Assembly (NCBI GenBank): GCA_021812735.1
Contig: JAKAMV010000662.1
Span: 1 to 5,825 of the forward strand
DNA: 5,825 nucleotides
Direction of reading: 5' to 3'
Source of the DNA: Chloroflexota bacterium
GTDB lineage: Bacteria; Chloroflexota; Limnocylindria; Limnocylindrales; CSP1-4
The position numbers and the translations under genes were made by a program. Positions 1 through 5,825 of the stretch are shown here, in pieces. The notes beneath the pieces are model-generated. The model made no database searches and was not told the DNA's origin. It saw only the letters and a list, made by a program, of their open reading frames with translations. The first letter of the stretch is position 1. The number at the start of each line of letters is the position of its first letter.

Positions 1-86
1 GCGGCCGGAGCGGCCGCGGCGGCGGCCGGAGCCTGGGGCTTTGCGGGCGCGGGCGCCGAGGAAGCGGCGGACTTCATGCGCGCCAT
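1..86 (-). CDS. possible 5' end of a leftward gene, cut by the window edge (Ala/Pro-rich N-terminus)
   Basis: An ATG on the minus strand at 86 opens a frame that stays open to the window edge and would encode an N-terminus starting MARMKSAASSAPAPAKPQ, followed by an Ala/Pro-rich run. A second in-frame ATG lies at 77. Third-position GC is high, and the base composition changes at about the start codon, as expected at a gene boundary. A promoter-like element on the same strand lies about 80-110 nt upstream. Against the call, no Shine-Dalgarno sequence precedes either ATG, only about 28 codons are visible, and no family can be recognised. A competing reading is the 3' end of a rightward gene in frame 1 (bases 1-171, stop TAG at 169-171), whose first part is Ala/Gly/Glu-rich and also looks natural. 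An 11-bp direct repeat (1-11 and 22-32) fits low-complexity coding in either reading. Confidence 0.35.
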   Translation of the reverse strand, partial: MARMKSAASSAPAPAKPQAPAAAAAAPA

Positions 87-164
87 GGCTAGGCAGACTC
101 GGCCAGGCGGCTGGGCATCGTGGGCGACTCCGGGCGGCTGCAGCGAGGTAACGGTTCGCCTAGA

Positions 165-197
165 AGCATAGGCCCGCTCGCCAGCGGGCGGCGTCAA
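165..197 (-). promoter_or_regulatory. promoter-like element with a dyad in its spacer
   Basis: On the minus strand, TTGACG (192-197) is followed after 21 nt by TATGCT (165-170). Both resemble sigma-70 -35 and -10 hexamers, but the spacer is 4 nt longer than the usual 17. Most of the spacer is a perfect dyad, GCCCGCT/AGCGGGC (172-178 and 183-189), with a 4-nt centre. Long-spacer promoters with an operator dyad between the hexamers are typical of MerR-family regulation. That comparison is an inference, since no MerR gene is visible. The element would drive the possible leftward gene starting at 86. The same dyad could instead be a terminator stem. Confidence 0.3.
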
Positions 198-201
198 GAG
201 G

Positions 202-220
202 GCAGGCGCCGTTGGCCTGC
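202..220 (-). terminator. candidate terminator hairpin after rpiB
   Basis: GCAGGC (202-207) and GCCTGC (215-220) form a 6-bp stem with a 7-nt loop, 11 nt past the rpiB stop codon. No U-tract follows in the transcript. High-GC bacteria often lack one, so the call rests on position and symmetry alone. A second 7-bp hairpin at 172-189 could serve the same role. Confidence 0.3.
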
Positions 221-231
221 GGCCCGCTGCG

Positions 232-708
232 TCAGGTGCCGGCCGGTCCCATCGAGGCGGCCTCGATCGCGAGCACCTTGCCCAGCCGCCGCTCATGGCG
301 CGGCTCGCCCGAGAACGTCGCGCCGAGGAACGCCAGCGAGCACTCGAGCGCGGGCTCGACGCCGATGACCCGGGCGCCCATCGTCAGCACGTTCATGTCG
401 TCGTGCTCCACCCCCTGGTGCGCCGAGTACGTGTCATGGCAGATGGCCGCCCGGATCCCGCGCATCTTGTTGGCGGCGATCGAGGCGCCCACGCCCGAGC
501 CGCAGACCAGGATCCCCCGGTCGGCCCGCCCGTCCTGGATCGCCCGCCCGAGGGCCTGCGCGAAGTCCGGGTAGTCGTCGACCGGGTCGGAGCCGTCGCC
601 GCCGAGGTCGATGAACTCGTGGGCGTCGCCGACCGCGGACCGGAGCTTCGCGATCAGCTCCCCCTTGAACGCCGCCCCGGCATGGTCGGCGGCCAACACG
701 ATGCGCAT
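232..708 (-). CDS. rpiB: ribose-5-phosphate isomerase B (RpiB/LacAB family)
   Basis: A 158-residue protein that interconverts ribulose-5-phosphate and ribose-5-phosphate in the cytoplasm, as part of the non-oxidative pentose phosphate pathway. The N-terminal beta strand carries the A-A-D-H-A-G motif (residues 6-11), with the Asp8 and His9 of the sugar-phosphate site. [10 protein letters not shown] at 65-74 supplies Cys69 and the phosphate-binding loop. A-A-N-K-M-R-G-I-R follows at 78-86, and E-H-D-D-M-N-V-L at 101-108 is the conserved second half of the active site. The length suits the family, whose members are about 145-160 residues. The start at 708 is fixed by a perfect AGGAGG six nucleotides upstream. 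The gene begins 18 nt after the transketolase stop, so the two are very likely co-transcribed. The catalytic Cys makes this the E. coli-type enzyme rather than the mycobacterial type, which uses a Glu base. Allose-6-phosphate isomerase activity is possible, but the tkt neighbour argues for the pentose role. Confidence 0.96.
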   Translation of the reverse strand: MRIVLAADHAGAAFKGELIAKLRSAVGDAHEFIDLGGDGSDPVDDYPDFAQALGRAIQDGRADRGILVCGSGVGASIAANKMRGIRAAICHDTYSAHQGVEHDDMNVLTMGARVIGVEPALECSLAFLGATFSGEPRHERRLGKVLAIEAASMGPAGT

Positions 709-714
709 GGCGGA

Positions 715-720
715 CCTCCT
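715..720 (-). promoter_or_regulatory. ribosome binding site of rpiB
   Basis: AGGAGG on the minus strand, 6 nt from the ATG at 708, is a full match to the anti-Shine-Dalgarno core. It lies inside the 18-nt gap after the transketolase stop. It fixes the rpiB start and suggests strong independent initiation within the shared transcript. Confidence 0.85.
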
Positions 721-726
721 GGCGGC

Positions 727-2820
727 TCAGCCGTGGTGGTGGACGGGCTCTCCGGCGACGGGTCCGCTCGCGCCCACCCGGCCCCGCAGGCCGTCCCGCA
801 CGACCCGTCTGCCGAGGGCCGCCACGCTGTCGGTGGTGAACCCGAACGCCTTGAGCAGGGCACCGGCCGGGGCGCTGGCCCCGAATCGGTCGAGGCCGAG
901 GATGGCGCCCTCGTCGCCCGCGTACCGCTCCCACCCGAACGACACGCCGGACTCGACCGCTAGGCGCTTGCGCGCCGCCGCCGGCAGCACCGACTCGCGG
1001 TAGGCGGCGTCCTGGACGTCGAAGCGCTCCCAGCAGGGGAGGCTCACGACCCGCGTCGGGATGCCGTCCGCCTCGAGAGCGTCCGCCGCCCCGGCGCAGA
1101 GCGCGAGCTCGGAGCCGGTGGCGATGAGGATGAGCTCCGGCGCCCCGCCCGACGCCTCGCGCAGGACGTAGCCGCCGCGCCGGACACCGTCCCGCGCGCG
1201 TTCCCGCGTGCCGGGCAGCGTGGGCAGCTTCTGGCGCGTGAAGGCGAGCGCCACCGGCCCGGGGCCGGCGCCCTCGACGCCCGGCCGCTCGACAGCCAGC
1301 GCCCACGCCGCGGCCGCCTCGTTCGCGTCGCCGGGCCGCACGAGCCACAGGTTGGGGATCGCGCGCAGGGCCGCGTAATGCTCCACCGGCTGGTGTGTGG
1401 GCCCGTCCTCGCCCAAGCCGATCGAGTCGTGGGTCCAGACGTAGACCACGTGCAGGCCGGACAGCGCGGCGAGCCTGACCGAGCCGCGCATGTAGTCGCT
1501 GAACGTGAGGAAGGTGGCGACATAGGGCAGGAACCCGCCGTGGTAGGCAATCCCGTTGGCGATCGCGCCCATGGCGTGCTCGCGCACCCCGAACCGGAGG
1601 TTGCGCCCCGGGTTGTCCGCCTCGAAGTGGTCGTGGCCGTTGGCCTTGACGTCGGTCAGGTTGGACTCGGACAGGTCCGCCGACCCGCCGAACAGCTCCG
1701 GGAGCACGGCGGCCAGCGCCTGGATGGCGTCCTGGCTGGCGTTGCGCGTGGCGACCTCGCTGCCGGTTTCCCACACCGGGAGCCCCGTGTCCCAGCCGAC
1801 GACGAGGCGGCCGGCGATCCGGCGCCGCAGCTCGGCCGCCTCGGCCGGGTAGGCGGCAGCGTATGCGTCCATGCGCGCGCTCCACGCGGCGACGCGCGCC
1901 TCGCCCTTGCCCACAGCCTCGCGGAACAGCTCGGCCGCAGCGTCGGGCACGTAGAACGTCTTGTCCGGATCCCAGCCGTACGCCTCCTTGGTCAGGCGCA
2001 CCTCGTCGGGACCCAGCGGCGCCCCGTGGCTCTTCTGGCTGTCCTGCTTGTGGGGGCTGCCGAAGCCGATGTGCGTGCGGACCGCGATGATCGAGGGGCG
2101 GGGATCGGCCTTGGCGGCGTCGATGGCCGCGCTGATGGCCCCCACATCGGTGCCGTCCTCGACGCGCTGGGTGTGCCAGCCGTACGCGTCGAAGCGGCCC
2201 AGCACATCCTCACTGAAGGCGAGCGCCGTCGGGCCGTCGAGCTGGATGTGGTTGTCGTCGTACAGGGCGATCAGCTTGCCCAGGCGCAGGTGCCCGGCCA
2301 GCGAGCACGCCTCGGCGCTCACACCCTCCTGGAGGTCGCCGTCCGAGCAGATGACGAAGGTGCGGTGGTCGATGATCGTGTGGTCCGGCCGGTTGAACTC
2401 AGCGGCCAGACGCCGCTCGGCGATCGCCATGCCGACCGCGTTGCTGAGGCCCTGGCCGAGCGGCCCCGTGGTGGCCTCGACGCCGGCCGTCACGCCGTAC
2501 TCGGGGTGGCCGGGCGTGGTGGAGCCCCACTGTCGGAACGACCGCAGGTCGTCGAGGGACACCGCGTACCCGGTGAGGTGCAGCAGCGAGTAGAGGAGCA
2601 TCGACGCGTGGCCGGCCGATAGGACGAAGCGGTCACGATCGGGCCAGTCCGGGGTCGTCGGGGCGTGGCGGAGGTGGCGCGTCCAGAGGGCGAAGGCCAT
2701 CGCCGCCGCGCCCATCGGGGCGCCGGGGTGACCTGAGTTCGCCTGCTGGACGCCGTCGATCGACAGCGTTCGGATCGTATCGACGGCGAGCCGCTCGAGG
2801 CGGGCGTCCGGCAGGGTCAT
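727..2820 (-). CDS. tkt: transketolase
   Basis: A 697-residue thiamine-diphosphate enzyme that moves two-carbon ketol units between pentose, heptulose, tetrose and triose phosphates. The length is normal for a bacterial transketolase. The PP domain carries S-G-H-P-G-A-P-M-G (29-37), G-H-A-S (70-73) and P-G-H-P-E (103-107). The diphosphate/Mg site begins with S-D-G-D-L-Q-E-G (159-166) and continues to D-D-N-H-I (188-192). Next come Q-K-S-H-G-A-P-L-G (262-270) and the Pyr domain with F-G-V-R-E-H-A-M-G (410-418), where Glu414 is the likely cofactor-activating acid. [16 protein letters not shown] (463-478) supplies the substrate-binding His476, and a C-terminal transketolase domain runs from about 545 to the end. 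The catalytic histidines (31, 71, 105, 265, 476) all appear present. The frame stays open upstream to 3153, but the start at 2820 matches the family N-terminus and has GGAG six nucleotides upstream. It forms an operon with rpiB. Confidence 0.97.
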   Translation of the reverse strand: MTLPDARLERLAVDTIRTLSIDGVQQANSGHPGAPMGAAAMAFALWTRHLRHAPTTPDWPDRDRFVLSAGHASMLLYSLLHLTGYAVSLDDLRSFRQWGSTTPGHPEYGVTAGVEATTGPLGQGLSNAVGMAIAERRLAAEFNRPDHTIIDHRTFVICSDGDLQEGVSAEACSLAGHLRLGKLIALYDDNHIQLDGPTALAFSEDVLGRFDAYGWHTQRVEDGTDVGAISAAIDAAKADPRPSIIAVRTHIGFGSPHKQDSQKSHGAPLGPDEVRLTKEAYGWDPDKTFYVPDAAAELFREAVGKGEARVAAWSARMDAYAAAYPAEAAELRRRIAGRLVVGWDTGLPVWETGSEVATRNASQDAIQALAAVLPELFGGSADLSESNLTDVKANGHDHFEADNPGRNLRFGVREHAMGAIANGIAYHGGFLPYVATFLTFSDYMRGSVRLAALSGLHVVYVWTHDSIGLGEDGPTHQPVEHYAALRAIPNLWLVRPGDANEAAAAWALAVERPGVEGAGPGPVALAFTRQKLPTLPGTRERARDGVRRGGYVLREASGGAPELILIATGSELALCAGAADALEADGIPTRVVSLPCWERFDVQDAAYRESVLPAAARKRLAVESGVSFGWERYAGDEGAILGLDRFGASAPAGALLKAFGFTTDSVAALGRRVVRDGLRGRVGASGPVAGEPVHHHG

Positions 2821-2826
2821 GGCGAT

Positions 2827-2830
2827 CTCC
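2827..2830 (-). promoter_or_regulatory. ribosome binding site of tkt
   Basis: GGAG on the minus strand lies 6 nt before the ATG at 2820. This site decides the start against the longer in-frame extension, whose translation upstream of 2820 resembles no transketolase N-terminus. Confidence 0.75.
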
Positions 2831-2840
2831 GTGGGCGTCG

Positions 2841-2877
2841 TGGAGGACCCGGGGCGTCGTTGGCGCCGGGTCCTCCA
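2841..2877 (-). promoter_or_regulatory. 12-bp perfect dyad in the tkt leader
   Basis: TGGAGGACCCGG (2841-2852) and CCGGGTCCTCCA (2866-2877) form a 12-bp perfect stem with a 13-nt loop, ending about 10 nt upstream of the tkt ribosome binding site. It overlaps the last base of the TAGGAT -10 candidate, so a transcript starting there would carry the hairpin at its extreme 5' end. A 9-bp direct repeat GGGCGTCGT (2833-2841 and 2852-2860, period 19) runs through the same region. It could be an operator, a 5' stabilising hairpin, or a terminator for the upstream esterase. No U-tract follows it. Confidence 0.55.
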
Positions 2878-2882
2878 TCCTA
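2877..2882 (-). promoter_or_regulatory. candidate -10 box for tkt-rpiB
   Basis: TAGGAT on the minus strand fits the TAnnnT pattern common in high-GC bacteria and lies 57 nt upstream of the tkt start. No convincing -35 is found 16-18 nt upstream. The nearest TTGAC-like match (TGACGG) is 24 nt away, which is too far. The call rests on the hexamer and its position. Confidence 0.3.
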
Positions 2883-2911
2883 CCGCGCTGAGCTCGATGC
2901 GCCCGTCCGTC

Positions 2912-2951
2912 AGGCGGCCGATCCTGCCGTGAGGGCTCGCGGTGGCCGCCT
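2912..2951 (-). terminator. compound stem-loop after the esterase gene, candidate terminator
   Basis: AGGCGGCC (2912-2919) pairs with GGCCGCCT (2944-2951). Inside it, CCGTGA (2927-2932) pairs with TCGCGG (2937-2942), including one G-T wobble, around a 4-nt loop. A one-sided internal loop separates the two stems. The structure starts about 87 nt past the esterase stop and ends upstream of the tkt -10 candidate, where a terminator would be expected. No T-run follows. Confidence 0.4.
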
Positions 2952-3037
2952 CCTCGCAGTCATTCCGCTGGCGTGCTCCCTGGTTGCGGCGTCCCGGTCT
3001 CCTGTCGGCATTCCGTCTGCTGGCGGCGCGCCGTGGC

Positions 3038-4249
3038 TCAGCCGAAGACTCCCAGCCTGGCCTGCTGTTGCGCGAGCACCGCGAGCATCTTCGGGAGCGA
3101 CGCGGCAACGACCGGCCACGAGTGCGGGCTCTGCATCGGGAGCGCGACGACACGGACGCCGGCCCGGCGTGCCGCCGAGATCATCGCCGTGTACTGGGGA
3201 CCGTAGAACGGCTGCGCCGGATCGGCTTCGAGGACAAGTAGCGCGGCATGCCGCTGGGCAGGCGAGAGCCGGGCGACCAGCTCCAGGGGTGATGCCGCGG
3301 CCTCGACCGAGGCTTGCCCGCCGAACGGTATCCAGGCTTTGGGCGTCTGTGAACTGACGATGCCCGCCTGGTAGTAGCCGCTGATCGAGATCGCCGTGCC
3401 GAACACGTCCGGGTGCTGCAGCGCGAGCATGGCCGCGCAGAAGCCCCCCTGCGAGAAGCCCATCACCGCGCGGGCGGCGGCCGTGGGGATGGTCCGGAAG
3501 CGCTGGTCGACTGCCTGCACCAGGGTGGCGGACAGGAACGTGTCCACCCATTCCCGGCCGTCCACAGAATCGGCGCACTCAGTGTCATGGATCGGGCTGT
3601 GCGCGGGCTGGACAAACACGTAGATCGAGGCTGGCAGGGCGCCTGACGCGATCTCGGAATCGAGTTTGGCAGCGATACCGATCCACGAGTTGAACAGATT
3701 GAACGAGAACGGAGCCTCGTAGACGACCGGGTACGGCCGCGTCGAGGAACTGTAGCCGGCGGGTAGGTAGACCACTACCTCGACCTGGCGGACGACGCCG
3801 CCGGTCCACGGTGCCGGCAGCGAGAACTTCGTGACGTTGCCTTGTCCCGACGGCTGCCAGGCCGTCCATGGCCTCGCCGATCCGGCGGGCGTCGACGCCG
3901 TCGACGCCGAGCCTGCCGACGGCGCGACGGCCGACGCCTGCGGACCTCTCGAGCCGGGTCCGACGCCGTCCGCCGGGCCCTGGCCGAGGCCCGGCCCCGG
4001 CGCCCCGCTCGGCACTTCGCTGCGCTGCCCGTCAACGCGGGCGACTGCCTGTGCAGGCTGCGGGCTCGCAGGCGATCCAGCCAGTCGAATGAGCGCCATG
4101 CCGCCCGCGGCGGCGAGGACGACGAGGACGCCGAGCGCCGCGAACCAGCGGACGTCTGGCCGACGGGCCGCCTGCGTTGGCCGCCGAACAGTCGGCAGGC
4201 GCGAGTCCGGGTCTGGTCCTGGTTCGGAGTCGGCAGCGGCGGTGCCCAT
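3038..4249 (-). CDS. membrane-anchored alpha/beta-hydrolase-fold esterase (PF00756 / antigen-85-like)
   Basis: A 403-residue protein. A short cytoplasmic N-terminus is followed by one hydrophobic segment at about 35-57 (from W-F-A-A-L-G-V-L). A Pro/Gly/Ala/Ser-rich linker of about 70 residues leads to an esterase-type domain at roughly 138-395. The nucleophile elbow is G-F-S-Q-G (264-268), making Ser266 the catalytic serine. S-P-H-S-W (374-378) supplies His376, and D343 or E341 in L-E-A-D-P is a candidate acid. Strand 1 reads V-V-Y-L-P-A-G-Y, as in the putative-esterase family. The family's usual H-G/D-G turn after the next strand is replaced by E-A-P-F (178-181). Cys225 (D-T-E-C) and Cys271 could form a disulfide if the domain is outside the cell. 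The predicted topology is an extracytoplasmic domain tethered to the membrane; the substrate is unknown. The start at 4249 has GAGGA six nucleotides upstream. The frame continues open to 4399 but lacks a well-spaced ribosome site there. The gene stands alone between hairpin-bearing spacers. Confidence 0.85.
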   Translation of the reverse strand: MGTAAADSEPGPDPDSRLPTVRRPTQAARRPDVRWFAALGVLVVLAAAGGMALIRLAGSPASPQPAQAVARVDGQRSEVPSGAPGPGLGQGPADGVGPGSRGPQASAVAPSAGSASTASTPAGSARPWTAWQPSGQGNVTKFSLPAPWTGGVVRQVEVVVYLPAGYSSSTRPYPVVYEAPFSFNLFNSWIGIAAKLDSEIASGALPASIYVFVQPAHSPIHDTECADSVDGREWVDTFLSATLVQAVDQRFRTIPTAAARAVMGFSQGGFCAAMLALQHPDVFGTAISISGYYQAGIVSSQTPKAWIPFGGQASVEAAASPLELVARLSPAQRHAALLVLEADPAQPFYGPQYTAMISAARRAGVRVVALPMQSPHSWPVVAASLPKMLAVLAQQQARLGVFG

Positions 4250-4255
4250 CGTTGG

Positions 4256-4260
4256 TCCTC
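4256..4260 (-). promoter_or_regulatory. ribosome binding site of the esterase gene
   Basis: GAGGA on the minus strand lies 6 nt before the ATG at 4249. It supports a start 50 codons inside the longest open frame and places the transmembrane segment close to the N-terminus, as expected for a membrane anchor. Confidence 0.65.
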
Positions 4261-4377
4261 GGCGGGCCGCGACCCGGCGACACACCGAACAGCGGCGCGC
4301 CCGAACGTGCCACCCGGCGCAGGTCAGCACAACCTCCCGCGGGATGATCTTCGATTGAGACTTCTCCACCTCCGGGC

Positions 4378-4395
4378 CGCGGCATCTGTGCCGCG
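4378..4395 (-). terminator. candidate terminator hairpin after the SPFH gene
   Basis: CGCGGCA (4378-4384) and TGCCGCG (4389-4395) form a perfect 7-bp stem with a 4-nt loop, about 52 nt past the SPFH stop codon and about 130 nt ahead of the esterase start. No U-tract follows. The rest of this 198-nt spacer (4250-4447) shows no convincing promoter. Confidence 0.4.
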
Positions 4396-4447
4396 ACACG
4401 AGGTCTGCGCTGGCCTCCAGTTGCGGTCAAGCGCGACCGGTCCGCGA

Positions 4448-5825
4448 TCAACTGCCCGGCGCGGTTGGCGGAGCCGGCGTCGGCGGGGTAGTCCCGGCCG
4501 GCCCCCCCGGGGCCGCGGTCGAGGCGGCGGACGCATCGGTTGCGACGGCTTTCATGACGGACTCGCGCATCGACCGGCGCCGAGCGTCCATCGCGGCCCG
4601 CTCCTCCGTGCGCTCGCCGCCGGCCTCCGCGGTGAACGGCTTCCCCGTGAGCTTCTCGGTGAGCAGCACCGACAGCAGCGACGTGAGCACGTTGCCCCCG
4701 AGCATGCCCTCGTCCTCGCCGCCGCCCATGATCAGCTGGGTCTGGGGAACCAGCGGGATGCGCCCGTTCTCGATCGCCGTCGCCAGCTGGGCGGTGACCT
4801 GCTGGGCGAGCTGGAACTGCGGCCCGCCGTAGGCGTTCACCTGCTCCTCGGTGGCGATCGCCTTGCCGATGCCGACCTTCGCCTCCATCTCGGCATTCGC
4901 CTCGGCTGTCATCCGGATCCGGTCGGCGTCGGCCGCGGCCAGCGTGCGCACCCGGTCGGCGTCCTGGCGCGACTTCGCGAGCTCCGCCTTGCCCATGTTC
5001 TCCTGGACCGAGATGTTGATGTTCGACCGGGTCAGGTCCCCCTGTGCCGCGGCCGTCGCCTTCGACTGCTCCAGCTCGCGCTGCTTGTCGGCGGCGACGC
5101 GCTGGCTCTCGAACGTCTCCAGCTGCTCGCGGGCGATCTGCCGGTCGCGGAGCTGGGTGAGGATGTTCTCGATCCGGGTGTCGCCCTCGGAGCCGCGAGG
5201 CGTCCCGATCAGGACCTCCTCGAGCTCGAGGTTGTAGCGCTCGAACTTCTCCTTCATCTCGGTCGATGCGCGCTGCTGGATGTCCGACCGGCTCTGGATC
5301 AGCTCGATGAGGGTCTTGGTCTGGCCGATGTTCTTGAAGTACGCGGCGACCATCGGGTCGAGCGTCTGGTTGACCAGCTTGTTGACGTCGCCGAAGCGCT
5401 GGATGACGAGCGGCGCCTTGCGGTAGTCGATGTGGATGACCACGGACAGCGGCAGGCTGGGCTCGAACGCGTCCTTGGTGATGAGGTCCACCTCGGCGAG
5501 GTTCTGGTCGTAGCCGTGGGTGCCCGACTCGCCGCGGATCCACTTGAGGATGATGTTCGTGGTGGGCACGCCGATCACCTTGCCGGCGTACGTGTTGAAC
5601 GCGTACTTGCCGGGCATCAGCGCCTCGTTCCAGACCCCGCGGTGCCCCGTGGACACCAGCTCGCCGTGGCTGTAGTCGTCGCCCGACACGTCGGCCCCCT
5701 TGGGCCCGAAGTAGCTCACGACGACGCCCACCGACCCCACCTCGACGACGGTCTTGGGGATGAGCTCCACGGTGGCGAACAGGCGGTTGACGAAGTACGT
5801 GCCCTCGGTGAGGACCTGGTACTGC
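4448..5825 (-). CDS. SPFH/band-7 domain protein, flotillin-like (5' end outside the window)
   Basis: The visible part is 458 residues; the N-terminus, with any membrane segment, lies beyond the right edge. The GTG at 5770 is an internal Val codon, because the frame continues unbroken upstream with natural protein sequence (Q-Y-Q-V-L-T-E-G-T-Y-F-V-N). Residues 1 to about 210 look like an SPFH domain: E-G-T-Y-F-V-N, a G-V-V-V-S-Y strand, P-G-K-Y-A-F-N, then S-V-V-I-H-I-D-Y-R and an I-L-T-x-L-R-D-R-Q helix entry. Residues from about 225 to 325 are charged and Ala/Glu/Gln-rich, with A-E-A-N-A-E-M-E-A-K as in the coiled coil of flotillins. A-Y-G-G-P-Q-F-Q-L-A-Q-Q (331-342) and R-I-P-L-V-P-Q-T (355-362) follow, as in the flotillin C-terminal region. 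The last 30 or so residues are an Ala/Pro/Thr-rich tail. Such proteins oligomerise on membranes as microdomain scaffolds; the client of this one is unknown. No NfeD partner is visible on the side shown. Confidence 0.85.
   Translation of the reverse strand, partial: QYQVLTEGTYFVNRLFATVELIPKTVVEVGSVGVVVSYFGPKGADVSGDDYSHGELVSTGHRGVWNEALMPGKYAFNTYAGKVIGVPTTNIILKWIRGESGTHGYDQNLAEVDLITKDAFEPSLPLSVVIHIDYRKAPLVIQRFGDVNKLVNQTLDPMVAAYFKNIGQTKTLIELIQSRSDIQQRASTEMKEKFERYNLELEEVLIGTPRGSEGDTRIENILTQLRDRQIAREQLETFESQRVAADKQRELEQSKATAAAQGDLTRSNINISVQENMGKAELAKSRQDADRVRTLAAADADRIRMTAEANAEMEAKVGIGKAIATEEQVNAYGGPQFQLAQQVTAQLATAIENGRIPLVPQTQLIMGGGEDEGMLGGNVLTSLLSVLLTEKLTGKPFTAEAGGERTEERAAMDARRRSMRESVMKAVATDASAASTAAPGGPAGTTPPTPAPPTAPGS

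Noticed and set aside
730..738. Three consecutive His codons near the transketolase C-terminus
   Set aside because: A short natural tail in continuous high-GC sequence; nothing else suggests an engineered tag or a metal site.
434..1885. 483-codon leftward open frame spanning the tkt/rpiB junction
   Set aside because: It runs out of frame through the recognisable transketolase and RpiB sequences, and its translation is Arg/Gly/Pro-rich, typical of a high-GC shadow frame.
1378..2622. 414-codon rightward open frame opposite transketolase
   Set aside because: It is antisense to conserved transketolase sequence, has no ribosome site or recognisable motif, and is explained by the scarcity of stop codons at high GC.
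2821..3153. In-frame N-terminal extension of transketolase (111 extra residues)
   Set aside because: The extension is Arg/Ser-rich and overlaps the esterase 3' end. The start at 2820 has a well-placed GGAG and gives a normal family N-terminus.
4401..4430. TTGACC as the -35 of an esterase promoter
   Set aside because: The hexamer is good, but nothing at 16-18 nt resembles a -10 box, and the 7-bp hairpin lies between it and the gene.
4032..5543. 503-codon leftward open frame across the SPFH and esterase genes
   Set aside because: It is out of frame with both convincing proteins, and its Arg/Gly/Pro composition marks it as a shadow.
5768..5770. GTG as the start of the SPFH gene
   Set aside because: The frame continues upstream to the window edge with natural protein sequence and no ribosome site precedes the GTG, so it is an internal Val codon.
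1..5825. Mobile elements, tRNA/rRNA genes, CRISPR arrays
   Set aside because: No transposase or integrase motif, terminal repeats, cloverleaf or spaced repeat array was seen on either strand.

Overview
The window is a stretch of high-GC bacterial DNA (roughly 70% G+C by eye) in which every convincing gene reads leftward, on the minus strand. High GC, strong GC bias at third codon positions and Shine-Dalgarno-led starts fit an actinobacterial or Chloroflexota-type genome. That placement is an inference; no rRNA or other lineage marker is present.

In transcription order (right to left) the layout is as follows. (1) 5825-4448: the C-terminal 458 residues of an SPFH/band-7 (flotillin-like) protein whose start lies outside the window. 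(2) 4447-4250: an intergenic stretch with a 7-bp hairpin. (3) 4249-3038: a membrane-anchored alpha/beta-hydrolase-fold esterase (PF00756/antigen-85-like) with a Ser-His catalytic signature. (4) 3037-2821: a 217-nt intergenic stretch with a compound stem-loop, a possible -10 box, and a 12-bp dyad directly ahead of the next gene. (5) 2820-727: a full-length transketolase. (6) 708-232: ribose-5-phosphate isomerase B, 18 nt after the transketolase stop and led by a perfect AGGAGG. (7) 231-1: an intergenic region with two hairpins and a promoter-like element reading left, then the edge of another gene whose strand is not certain.

The functional core is the tkt-rpiB pair. RpiB interconverts ribulose-5-phosphate and ribose-5-phosphate, and transketolase uses ribose-5-phosphate and xylulose-5-phosphate, so the pair is a small non-oxidative pentose-phosphate operon. 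The esterase and SPFH genes are both envelope-associated. Each is set off by about 200 nt of hairpin-bearing spacer, so they look like separate transcription units rather than parts of one pathway.

I do not see a novel defence, mobile or biosynthetic system here. The most interesting material is non-coding: the structured transketolase leader, and a dyad sitting inside the over-long spacer of a promoter-like element near the left edge.
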